Below, one piece after another: positions 8,094 through 14,796 of a stretch of DNA of 14,892 nt. The stretch covers positions 1 to 14,892 of the forward strand of contig JBGTIZ010000335.1 of assembly GCA_041745395.1 (NCBI GenBank). The letters are read 5' to 3'. The notes under the pieces were generated by a model that saw only the letters and a list, made by a program, of their open reading frames with translations, was not told where the DNA came from and made no database searches. Numbering within the stretch: position 1 is the stretch's first letter; every line of letters begins with the position of its first letter. A program made the position numbers and the translations under genes. The stretch comes from Hadersleviella sp041745395 (lineage in GTDB: Bacteria; Chloroflexota; Anaerolineae; Promineifilales; Promineifilaceae).

Positions 8094-9446
8094 TTAGCGT
8101 CGCCCAAAGTGGACACGGATGCCACTCTTGGGGCGAGGGACAGGGATGCGGGTCATGGTCAGGTCTTGGTCGGGCAGAAGCTCCCAACTGTAGTCGCGGA
8201 GCAGGATGGCGAGGGTGACGTACATCTCGGCCAAGGCGAAGCTTTGCCCCAAGCAAACGCGAGGGCCACCCCCGAAGGGAATGAAGTTGTGTTTGTGATT
8301 TTTTTGCTCCTGGCGCGGCTCTGTCCAGCGGCTGGGGTCAAATTTTTCGGGAGCCGTCCAGACGGTGTCGTTATTATGTGTGCCGGCAATGCCGAGGCTG
8401 ATAACCCACCCTTGGGGGATACGGTAGCCGCCAAAGCTGACATCTTCGTTCATTTCGCGGAAGGCACCGGCGATGGGGGTGATGTGGCGTAAGCCTTCGT
8501 TGATGAGGTTGGTGAGATGGGGGAGTTTTTTGAGTTCGTCGAGTTGCAGGGGGGCTTGCTGGGTGATGTCCACGGCCGTGTCTATCTCCTCCTGCACCTC
8601 TGCCCACACTTCAGGATGTTGCGCCAGAAGCAACATCAAATTCGAGAGAGCCGTCACCGTCGTATCATGCCCTGCAAAAAAGAGCAGTTGCACCTCATCC
8701 ACCAACGCCTCCGTGCTAAGCGGCTGGCCTTGCTCATCCCGAATGGAAAAGAGCGAGCCGAGCATATCCTCAGGCTGTTCCGCCAGCTTTTGCCGCGCCA
8801 CGATAACGCGCCGAATCTCCGCCCGCATATCGTTGCCCGCCTTGACCGCTTTGCCAAACGTCGTCCACGGTAGCTTAAACGGAAGCGCAAACAGCCCCGC
8901 TGTCCATGTCCGAAAGAGGCCGCTCAGATAAGGGATATTCACATCACTATTTGTGCCCATGATGAGCGCGACCGCCACCTCAAAAACGAGGCCGCGCATC
9001 TGAGTAAACACCACCGTTTCGCCCGACAGTTCGGCCCATGCTTGCAAATGTTGCTCGGTAATGGCTTCGATAGTGGGGGCAAACGCCCGCATATTGCTAT
9101 GCTTGAAGTGAGGCATCAACTGCTGGCGGCGCGTTCTATGCTCATCTCCTACCAGCATCGTGACGGATTGCGGCCCCAAAAGCTGGCGGGTGTTGCTGTT
9201 CCATTTGTTTTGCAAATATTTGTTTTCCCCCTGAAAAATCCAGCCGTTGACGTCGGGGTCAAAGACGTAGACGGTGTTGGCGCCCAGCAGGTTGACGTAG
9301 AAGACATCGCCAAATTTTTGGCGTTGTGCATTCAGGAATTCGCGGGGGCCGCGCACAAAGTCGAGGGTGTGGCCGATGAGCGGCCAGCCGTTGCTTCCAG
9401 GGGGCAGGGGGAGGGTGGTTATATCTGTTTGGGTTGAACTGGTCAT
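8094..9446 (-). CDS. Cytochrome P450
   Basis: This 450-residue soluble haem monooxygenase lacks an N-terminal membrane anchor and begins with the proline-rich PLPPGSNGWPLIGHT. The I-helix oxygen-binding motif AGHDTT spans residues 258-263. The ExxR pair is E317/R320 in NEGLR. The haem loop is FGGGPRVCLGQSFALAE with thiolate ligand C398. The helix-C WNSNTRQLLGPQSV and the overall layout recall the CYP120/CYP26-like group of bacterial P450s that act on retinoid- or lipid-like substrates, but the substrate cannot be read from sequence. The start at 9446 follows an AGGAG seven bases upstream. An ATG 19 codons earlier (9503) lacks such a site. No ferredoxin or reductase gene is in the window, so electrons must come from elsewhere. 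It is first in a minus-strand set with the 173-residue protein. Confidence 0.93.
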   Translation of the reverse strand: MTSSTQTDITTLPLPPGSNGWPLIGHTLDFVRGPREFLNAQRQKFGDVFYVNLLGANTVYVFDPDVNGWIFQGENKYLQNKWNSNTRQLLGPQSVTMLVGDEHRTRRQQLMPHFKHSNMRAFAPTIEAITEQHLQAWAELSGETVVFTQMRGLVFEVAVALIMGTNSDVNIPYLSGLFRTWTAGLFALPFKLPWTTFGKAVKAGNDMRAEIRRVIVARQKLAEQPEDMLGSLFSIRDEQGQPLSTEALVDEVQLLFFAGHDTTVTALSNLMLLLAQHPEVWAEVQEEIDTAVDITQQAPLQLDELKKLPHLTNLINEGLRHITPIAGAFREMNEDVSFGGYRIPQGWVISLGIAGTHNNDTVWTAPEKFDPSRWTEPRQEQKNHKHNFIPFGGGPRVCLGQSFALAEMYVTLAILLRDYSWELLPDQDLTMTRIPVPRPKSGIRVHFGRR

Positions 9447-9453
9447 ATGCATA

Positions 9454-9458
9454 CTCCT
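9454..9458 (-). promoter_or_regulatory. Ribosome binding site of the P450 gene
   Basis: AGGAG lies seven bases before the ATG at 9446 and only one base before an overlapping in-frame ATG at 9452. The spacing therefore selects 9446. Confidence 0.75.
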
Positions 9459-9514
9459 ATGGTTGGTGTGCGGTGAGCCATTACGGTTGGATTTGATGTG
9501 CATAGTTTAGCCTA

Positions 9515-9576
9515 TAATGAAGGCAGACCCCAAGCAAGTGGGCGTCATTTTTGGGAGAAGCGCGAAACAAAAAGTG
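9515..9576. repeat. 62-bp repeat, copy 1
   Basis: This matches copy 2 at 10491-10552 at 54 of 62 positions with no gaps. Here it lies in the upstream region of the P450 gene, so it may contribute to its promoter. A TATAAT at 9513-9518 overlaps the edge. Confidence 0.85.
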
Positions 9577-9604
9577 GCTCAATCTTCAAGATTGAACCAC
9601 TTTT
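9570..9604. terminator. Bidirectional hairpin, copy 1 (relic terminator)
   Basis: A 17-bp stem (9570-9586 against 9588-9604, one mismatch) has A/T-rich ends that give T-runs on both strands. The core GTGGCTCAATCTT recurs at 10706-10736 beyond the protease gene. On the minus strand it lies right after the decayed protease-tail copy that stops at 9622, so it is probably that lost gene's terminator. Confidence 0.7.
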
Positions 9605-9621
9605 GCCACTGGACTTGGCAA

Positions 9622-9699
9622 TCAGGGTAGAGCGTAGCAGTTCCCCGTGCTGTGGAATAAGAGGGGGAACACAAGCAGGGAGGCTGATGGGTCGGCCAC
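9622..9699 (-). pseudogene. Decayed duplicate of the protease gene 3' end
   Basis: On the minus strand 25 codons between a TAG (9700-9702) and a TGA (9622-9624) end in STGNCYALP, against GTGNCYSLP at the end of the intact protease (10756). Upstream residues ADPSAS...LLV correspond loosely to ADRPPSAT...ILV. The stop is followed, as at the protease, by the GTGGCTCAATCTT hairpin and then a copy of the 62-bp repeat. This indicates a duplicated gene tail, or the remains of a second protease gene with the same C-terminal domain, eroded by deletions and stops. The rest of the 9447-9896 spacer holds no gene I can recognise. Confidence 0.65.
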
Positions 9700-9854
9700 C
9701 TACAGCGACGGTCGTGCCTAACACAATTCACCCTTCATTCATCTAACCTTGGCCTAGGCTACCCACTTTGCTATGCTGGTATAGCGTGGGGCGCATCGTC
9801 GCTAACATCGTTTTCCCTCACCACCTCACAAAAATACCTTCAGCGAGTGTTCAC

Positions 9855-9889
9855 GAATCGCTCTGGATGAAAAATGCCGGGGGAGGAAT
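9855..9889. repeat. 35-bp repeat, copy 1 (supplies a ribosome site)
   Basis: This matches 10424-10458 at 30 of 35 positions (begins GAATCGCTCTGGAT). In this copy the changes near its end produce GGGAGGAAT, whose GGAGG at 9882-9886 is the ribosome binding site for the lipoprotein start at 9897. Confidence 0.75.
9882..9886 (+). promoter_or_regulatory. Ribosome binding site of the lipoprotein gene
   Basis: GGAGG lies ten bases before ATG 9897. It selects this start over a longer in-frame reading from 9768 and places a signal peptide at the very N-terminus. Confidence 0.7.
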
Positions 9890-9896
9890 AGAGGTT

Positions 9897-10331
9897 ATGA
9901 TACCGATAAAGAAAATATTCACTATTTTTATTATTGCTGTATGTCTTACCACGGCCTGCAATCCATCTGTTGCCATTCCTACGCCTTTTGCCGAACCCAC
10001 ACGGCTAATGTCCTTGCTTGTTGGCACACTTACCGAAGAAGCGGGTTGCTGGCGCGTTACCAGCGAAGACAGTGGCACGAGCTACTTGATGGCATGGCCC
10101 CCCGATTTTAAGGTAGAAACCACGGCCAATGCTGTATTTGTTGTGGATGCTGATAACCAAAACGTGACCTTGCCTATTGGGGCAAAGGTACGCATCGATG
10201 GGGGTGAGGTACATTCCACCATTTTTTTGTCAGAGCCAGTACAACAAGCCTTGCCTTCTCATTGTGTTGGCCCCTATTGGGTGGTTGGCAGAAGCGTCGG
10301 CCTTGTTGAAAAATCCCCAGCGGATGAATAG
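9897..10331 (+). CDS. Small secreted lipoprotein of unknown function
   Basis: The 144-residue product starts with a charged n-region and a hydrophobic stretch (MIPIKKIFTIFIIAVCLTTAC). C21 is a likely lipid-modified cysteine, although the -3 residue is Thr rather than the usual Leu. A low-complexity Pro/Ala/Thr linker follows. The mature part is probably a small all-beta domain: VGTLTEEAGCWRVTSEDSG, then YLMAWPPDF, then LPIGAKVRIDGGEV, then CVGPYWVVGRSVG. The two Cys in this domain (GCWR and HCVGPYW) could form a disulfide. I do not recognise the family by name. The start is chosen because GGAGG lies ten bases upstream and because it gives a clean signal sequence. The gene stands alone on the plus strand, convergent with the protease, inside a repeat-rich zone without the CACGGCCGTG palindrome, which hints at an accessory origin. 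Confidence 0.75.
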   Translation: MIPIKKIFTIFIIAVCLTTACNPSVAIPTPFAEPTRLMSLLVGTLTEEAGCWRVTSEDSGTSYLMAWPPDFKVETTANAVFVVDADNQNVTLPIGAKVRIDGGEVHSTIFLSEPVQQALPSHCVGPYWVVGRSVGLVEKSPADE

Positions 10332-10369
10332 CCGCCTACCCTCTAACCAACTGGCTTAAGTGCTCTTGT

Positions 10370-10483
10370 GGTATCTTCTCAAAAATCTGGGGTAGAAACT
10401 CCCAGCACTCGGCGGAAGTCAATGAATCGCTCTGGATAAAAAGTGCTGGGAGAGAAATCCCACCGATATTCTGGGAAGATACC
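10370..10483. repeat. 114-bp imperfect palindromic element
   Basis: The left arm starts GGTATCTTCTC and ends CTCCCAGCACT. The right arm is its approximate reverse complement (AGTGCTGGGAG ... GAAGATACC), with 11-bp perfect inner and short perfect outer segments. The central spacer includes a copy of the 35-bp repeat (10424-10458) found before the lipoprotein gene. It starts 38 bases after the lipoprotein stop. The size and structure resemble a non-autonomous palindromic element (MITE or REP-like). Confidence 0.65.
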
Positions 10484-10490
10484 CGTTCGT

Positions 10491-10552
10491 TAATGAAGGG
10501 AGACCCCAAGCAAGCGAGCGGCATTTGGGGGAGAAGCACAAAACAAAAAGTG
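10491..10552. repeat. 62-bp repeat, copy 2
   Basis: This is an ungapped 54/62 match to 9515-9576. Its end forms the left arm of the large hairpin at 10539-10595, whereas copy 1 ends in a different hairpin, so the repeat and the hairpins have recombined or diverged. Confidence 0.85.
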
Positions 10553-10595
10553 AGAAGCCATTGGTGACACCAACGACTTCTCACTTTTTGTTTTG
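10539..10595. terminator. Bidirectional terminator between lipoprotein and protease genes
   Basis: A perfect 19-bp stem (10539-10557 against 10577-10595) encloses an inner 6-bp stem, TTGGTG/CACCAA. The A/T-rich base of the stem yields T-runs on both strands. It lies between two convergent genes, as expected of a shared terminator. Confidence 0.75.
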
Positions 10596-10650
10596 CCAGT
10601 AACGCTCTTGAGGGCTGAGTCTATCGAAGCGAAGCCCGCCCTTTGGCCTG

Positions 10651-10677
10651 CGACAAGCTCAGGCAACGGGCTTGTCG
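10651..10677. repeat. Short hairpin around CAAGCTCAG
   Basis: CGACAAGC (10651-10658) pairs with GCTTGTCG (10670-10677). The CGACAAGCTCAGG string resembles a dispersed intergenic motif seen in many bacterial genomes. The assignment is by memory only. Confidence 0.5.
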
Positions 10678-10705
10678 GTTAGTAGTCACCTTTTTGCGTT
10701 GCCTA

Positions 10706-10736
10706 GAGTGGCTCAATCTTTAAGATTGAACCACTC
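10706..10736. repeat. Hairpin after the protease gene, copy 2 of GTGGCTCAATCTT
   Basis: A 15-bp stem (10706-10720 against 10722-10736) has one mismatch. The inner 27 bases equal those of 9574-9600 except at the centre. It begins 20 bases past the protease stop on the minus strand but has no T-run, so termination may depend on the next hairpin. Confidence 0.75.
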
Positions 10737-10755
10737 AGGCTATCGGACTGGCCGA

Positions 10756-13700
10756 TTAGGGCAGGCTGTAGCAGTTCCCCGTGCCTTGGATGACGGAGTG
10801 GTCAGGGTTGGCGACCAAGATGCACAGTTGGGTGGCACTGGGTGGGCGGTCAGCGGGGCCATACTCCGTGAAGGGGCTGGGGCCGGCGTACACTTTCCAC
10901 GGGCCACTGCCCGGCACGCCCGCCTGCGCGGGGGGCACGGTGTCGAAGAAGAAGTGGACGTGCTGGCCGGGCATGGCGGGGGTGTAACCATAGGTCTGGA
11001 AATTGACCGCATATTGCGTGCCCATCATGGAAATACCGGTGATGCGGGCGGACAGTTGGGGCTTGACCGCCAGGGGCAGGTAAAGCGTGTACGCTTTTGT
11101 GCTAAGAAGGTAGGTGGTCAGGCGGGGCATTTCTACCGCGCAGGTGACGGTCGCTTGGCTGGGGGAGGTAGTGCAACTGACCCCTTCGTTTTGCCAAGCA
11201 TCATCCGCCCAGTAGGAGAGGGTGAGCGCGTTGGGGTTCACGCCGTCCATTTCAAGCTGGGTGGGGCTGTAGCTGATGGTCATGTAGGCGGTGGCATAGA
11301 GCTGGTAGTCGGTCAGCAGGTTGTTGTCCTGATACGCATCGAGCTGGAAAGCACGGCCGTGGTAAGGCAAATCACCCAAGTTGGGGGGCGGGCTGAGTTC
11401 GTCATAGGTGACGATGGTGTCCGCAAAAACCGAGCCGCCGGGGAAGCGGAGCTGGCTGGTCTGCCCCATATGGCTATAGCTGAGCGTGCGGGTCATGACG
11501 GGAGTCAGCTTGACTTGGGCATCGACGATGCGGGTGTGGATGGGGGCGTTGTTTTCAGCCATGTAGCCGCCGTCAGCGGTGACGCTGTAATCATTGTTGA
11601 CCACGTCGCTCATGGCGCTGGCGGTGAAGCTGACCACGGCCGTGTGTCCAAACCCCGGCAACTCAGAAATATTCCACTGCACCTCATTGCCCATCACCAT
11701 CCCCCCGCTCAGATGGGTTGCCCCACTGGGGAGCATATCCCGCACCAGCAGATTCGTGGCGGTCATGGCGCCGCTGTTGGTGATGGTGAGGGTGTAGGTG
11801 AAGGGTTGCCCCACCACGGCCGTGGCGGGAGCCATCTTCACAATCGCCAAGTCTGGATTCGGCCCCGTGCTGATGTCTATGGTGTGATAATCTGCCCCAA
11901 AACCACCGCAATTCTCGACGGCTACCTCGACCACTTGTTGCCCTGCTTCCGACCAGCGATAAGTGGCTTCGTCCGTGCCTTGGCCGCTCAGCGGGGTGGG
12001 ACTCCAGGTGTAGGTGAACGGCGTGGTGGCGTTGATGGGCATCACGGCCGTGGTAAAGCTGTACTCGGTGTCGGTCAACCCCATGCCCGGGCCGCTCAGA
12101 TAGACATTGTCCACGGCCGTGGGGCAACCTGCGGGCAAAATATAGAAGATGCCCAACACGTCATCTTTCTGGAGGTTGCCAAACTCATCCAGCGGTGTTT
12201 CGCTATCTACCTCGAACTCAATGTTGTATTGGCCGACCATGGCGGGGTCAAAACTAACGGTGGCGGTCATCACGGCCGTGCGGCCAGACCCCGCAAACGC
12301 ACTTTCGGCCATATGCACCGTGACCACCCCCGGCATCACCAAATCAGGGCCAGCACCGGGCACACCCTCACGCGGACTTTCGTCCAAATCCTCTTCCTCA
12401 GGCGGCACGCTCCCCGCCGTCTCTTCCATCAGGCGGAACGTACTGCTCGGGAACTCCGCTTCAGGGTCATTGGGACGCTCCACCACCCGCAACCAGAGCG
12501 CGACCGCGCCACTGTCGGGGTCACGCAGGCGCATATCCATCCGTTGCATCGTGCGCCATGAATCCGTTGGATGTGTCCAACTCATCACAATGGTGTGCTG
12601 GATATTTGCCTCAAAGCTGGTGCCTGACGAGGGCGAAACCAACTCGCTCTCCCCCAAGAATGGCACGCGCACGCTGAACGGATAGTTGGCGGATGTGCCC
12701 CCCCCGGGAGCCGGATTGCGCACGGATATAAACGCCAAGCGGGGCGGGAGGGGCACGACATTGATGTCACTGCCGCGCACGCGAATATAAATCAGGTTGG
12801 GACTGCTATAAAACTTGGAGCGCAACTGCCCATTCCAGCGCACTTGGGAATCGGGCAGGAACCCTTGCCCATAAATCGCTACCCAAAAATCAGAGCCAAA
12901 CGGCGTGGCCGTCGCGGCACTGGGGCTGAGGCTGGTAATACTGGGCACGGGGTTCAGGGGAACCGTATTGCTGGTGACCTGCAACTGATAATTGCCTGTC
13001 CCCACCACGCCCCGGATGCGAATCACATATCGTCCGCTCTGGGGCAAAAGATACCCGTTGATTAAGGCGTTGGAGCCGCCGCCACCATTGGCGTTAAAGG
13101 CGACGCGGTTGTTGTTAGGGCTGTATAGCTCCACAAACGGATTAACTGTGCCGCTGGTGCGGTTCACGCTCACCGTTATTCTGTCCCCCGCCTGCCCAAA
13201 GAAATAATAATTGTCCACATCGCTGGCGGGATTGATACTGCCGTTCAGGGTTTGATTGATTCCCACGACCCGAAAATCATCGGCATCACAGGTGATGAGA
13301 CTGCACACAGCCAAAAACGCATCGAGGCGACGTTTGGTAACGGAGCCAGCGGGCTGATTGCGATTGGGGTCGGGCGGCCGATTATCGGTGATAAAGGGGC
13401 CGGTACTGGTCAGGGCCGTGTTGATTTGGGTGAGCGTGGCGTTGGAGCGAGCCTGCCGCAGAAGGGCAATAACGCCCGCTACATGGGGCGCGGCCATAGA
13501 TGTGCCGCTCTTGTAGTCACGGGGCGGGGGGTTGCCCGTGCCCGGCACGGCCGCGTAAATATTGACCCCCGGTGCGAAAAGCGTCGTGTAGTTGGCAATG
13601 TTAGAGAAAGCACCAATGGCGTCATTTTTATCACTAGCGGCGACGCTAATCACGCCCGTGATACAGCCGGGGCTACCCATCGCGTTGCGATAATAACGGT

Positions 13701-14661
13701 TGCCCGCCGTGGCTACCACGGCAATGTTGGCACTGCGCACCAAATCCGTGGCGGTGCGATAAGCGTTGTTGGCATTGTTGCAGGCGGTGGCACTGGTGAA
13801 TTGACCACTGCCCAAGCTCATATTCACGGAGGCGATGTTATAGGTGTTGCGGAGGGCGTAAACGCGATTGAGCGCGGCAATAATGTCTCCCCCCGTGCTG
13901 GTAATACAAGGGCTGGTGCGCCCCAGATTGGTGCAATAGCTTTGGTTGTTGATAACCCGAAAAACTTGGATAGCAATAATGTTGGCGTCTGGAGCCACCC
14001 CCACGGCCGTGGCCGCGACATGTGTGCCGTGGTCGCAACCCCCTCCGTTTAGGCAAGGGCCGCTCGAGTTGATATTGGTCGAACTGCTGGCCCCACCCGG
14101 ACAAGTGGAAACGGCACTGATGCTGTTATCGGGCGTGGAGTAACAAGCCCCCGAGACGACGCGCCCCGCTAAATCTGGGTGAAAACGATCCACGCCGCTG
14201 TCAATAATGGCGATGGTTTGTCCCGCCCCCGTGTAGGCCGCAATGTGGTTATAGTCAGCCCGAATGAGGTTGACGCTTTGGAATAGCTCAATGTCTACCT
14301 CGTCATTTTCCTCCACAAAAGTGACGGCGGGGTCAGCCGTGAGCATTGCTAGGCCAGCCGGCGTCGTGTTCAGCGTGACTAGGGCTAGATACTCATAGGT
14401 GTGCAAAATCTCAAACGGCACGCGCTGTTTTTCCAGCCGCGCCAGCAACGCTTCACGCTCTTGGGCGATGGCGGCCATGCGGGCGTCATCATCAAGCTGG
14501 TCTAAATGGGGCGTATCGAAGCCGAGGATAACCGATTCCGTTTTCTCGAGATTAGCTGTGGTGCTGAGCGTGGGAAAAGGTGTAGGTGGGTACTGGATCA
14601 CAAGCAGGGCAAGGGCGAACAGGGTGGCGGTCAGAGCCAACAGTTGCAGACTGTATTTCAT
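10756..14661 (-). CDS. Secreted multidomain subtilisin-like serine protease (S8)
   Basis: This 1301-residue exported protease starts with a signal sequence or anchor (about residues 1-22). An I9-type propeptide/inhibitor domain follows at about 43-122. The S8 catalytic domain (about 145-455) has D154 in IIDSGVD, H211 in DHGTHVAA, oxyanion N321 in VVATAGN and S388 in SGTSMAAPHVAG. It contains many Cys (for example C173, C187, C203, C209), suggesting disulfides. Next come a PPC-type domain (about 459-565), an IPT/TIG-like domain (about 572-665), an Ig-like region with an acidic linker (PPEEEDLDE), a PKD-like domain (843-933), a DUF11-type repeat (936-1030) and a ZU5-like domain (about 1045-1188). 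The motif YTLYLPLAVK and a final ~100-residue domain with Cys end the protein. All catalytic residues are intact. GGAGG lies six bases before the ATG. The C-terminal modules probably bind the cell surface or substrate. The protein has seven CACGGCCGTG copies. Confidence 0.93.
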   Translation of the reverse strand: MKYSLQLLALTATLFALALLVIQYPPTPFPTLSTTANLEKTESVILGFDTPHLDQLDDDARMAAIAQEREALLARLEKQRVPFEILHTYEYLALVTLNTTPAGLAMLTADPAVTFVEENDEVDIELFQSVNLIRADYNHIAAYTGAGQTIAIIDSGVDRFHPDLAGRVVSGACYSTPDNSISAVSTCPGGASSSTNINSSGPCLNGGGCDHGTHVAATAVGVAPDANIIAIQVFRVINNQSYCTNLGRTSPCITSTGGDIIAALNRVYALRNTYNIASVNMSLGSGQFTSATACNNANNAYRTATDLVRSANIAVVATAGNRYYRNAMGSPGCITGVISVAASDKNDAIGAFSNIANYTTLFAPGVNIYAAVPGTGNPPPRDYKSGTSMAAPHVAGVIALLRQARSNATLTQINTALTSTGPFITDNRPPDPNRNQPAGSVTKRRLDAFLAVCSLITCDADDFRVVGINQTLNGSINPASDVDNYYFFGQAGDRITVSVNRTSGTVNPFVELYSPNNNRVAFNANGGGGSNALINGYLLPQSGRYVIRIRGVVGTGNYQLQVTSNTVPLNPVPSITSLSPSAATATPFGSDFWVAIYGQGFLPDSQVRWNGQLRSKFYSSPNLIYIRVRGSDINVVPLPPRLAFISVRNPAPGGGTSANYPFSVRVPFLGESELVSPSSGTSFEANIQHTIVMSWTHPTDSWRTMQRMDMRLRDPDSGAVALWLRVVERPNDPEAEFPSSTFRLMEETAGSVPPEEEDLDESPREGVPGAGPDLVMPGVVTVHMAESAFAGSGRTAVMTATVSFDPAMVGQYNIEFEVDSETPLDEFGNLQKDDVLGIFYILPAGCPTAVDNVYLSGPGMGLTDTEYSFTTAVMPINATTPFTYTWSPTPLSGQGTDEATYRWSEAGQQVVEVAVENCGGFGADYHTIDISTGPNPDLAIVKMAPATAVVGQPFTYTLTITNSGAMTATNLLVRDMLPSGATHLSGGMVMGNEVQWNISELPGFGHTAVVSFTASAMSDVVNNDYSVTADGGYMAENNAPIHTRIVDAQVKLTPVMTRTLSYSHMGQTSQLRFPGGSVFADTIVTYDELSPPPNLGDLPYHGRAFQLDAYQDNNLLTDYQLYATAYMTISYSPTQLEMDGVNPNALTLSYWADDAWQNEGVSCTTSPSQATVTCAVEMPRLTTYLLSTKAYTLYLPLAVKPQLSARITGISMMGTQYAVNFQTYGYTPAMPGQHVHFFFDTVPPAQAGVPGSGPWKVYAGPSPFTEYGPADRPPSATQLCILVANPDHSVIQGTGNCYSLP

Positions 14662-14714
14662 GAGGTTCCTCCAAGCGGTGTGATTGGGTAAGGCAGAGAT
14701 GATAGATGCGACTT

Positions 14715-14756
14715 GAGGTAAGCGAGTAAGAAGTAAGACGTGAAAAGTAAGAAGTG
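14715..14756. repeat. Heptamer array E (six 7-bp units)
   Basis: Six units run in register with a 7-bp period, including GCGAGTA, AGAAGTA, AGACGTG, AAAAGTA and AGAAGTG. The array lies 54 bases upstream of the protease start, so it overlaps the likely promoter region of that gene. Confidence 0.75.
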
Positions 14757-14782
14757 GGCGACTGGTTGCCCAGCCACTTTTT
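14752..14782 (+). terminator. Possible hairpin terminator at the end of array E
   Basis: AAGTGG (14752-14757) pairs with CCACTT (14774-14779), with GC/GC inside, and five T follow on the plus strand. No plus-strand gene upstream would need it, so it may be incidental. Confidence 0.3.
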
Positions 14783-14796
14783 ACTGTTTCGAATGA

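Noticed and set aside
8074..8256. Longer N-terminus for the 173-residue protein
   Set aside because: It would overlap the P450 gene out of frame and adds a low-complexity Pro/His/Arg stretch. ATG 8073 lies just after the P450 stop.
9447..9503. Longer P450 N-terminus from ATG 9503
   Set aside because: It has no ribosome site, whereas AGGAG is well placed for 9446. The added residues are not P450-like.
9487..9518. Plus-strand promoter with TATAAT at 9513
   Set aside because: The nearest -35-like TTGGAT is 20 bases away, and no plus-strand gene starts until 9897. It overlaps the edge of the 62-bp repeat.
10672..12561. Long plus-strand open frame (629 codons) opposite the protease gene
   Set aside because: It is antisense to a clear subtilase reading frame, is Gly/His/Arg-rich with no recognisable domain and no ribosome site. 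It is a by-product of GC-rich codon use on the other strand.
13252..14052. Plus-strand open frame of 266 codons opposite the S8 catalytic domain
   Set aside because: It lies entirely antisense to the catalytic motifs of the protease and has no start signal or protein-like features.
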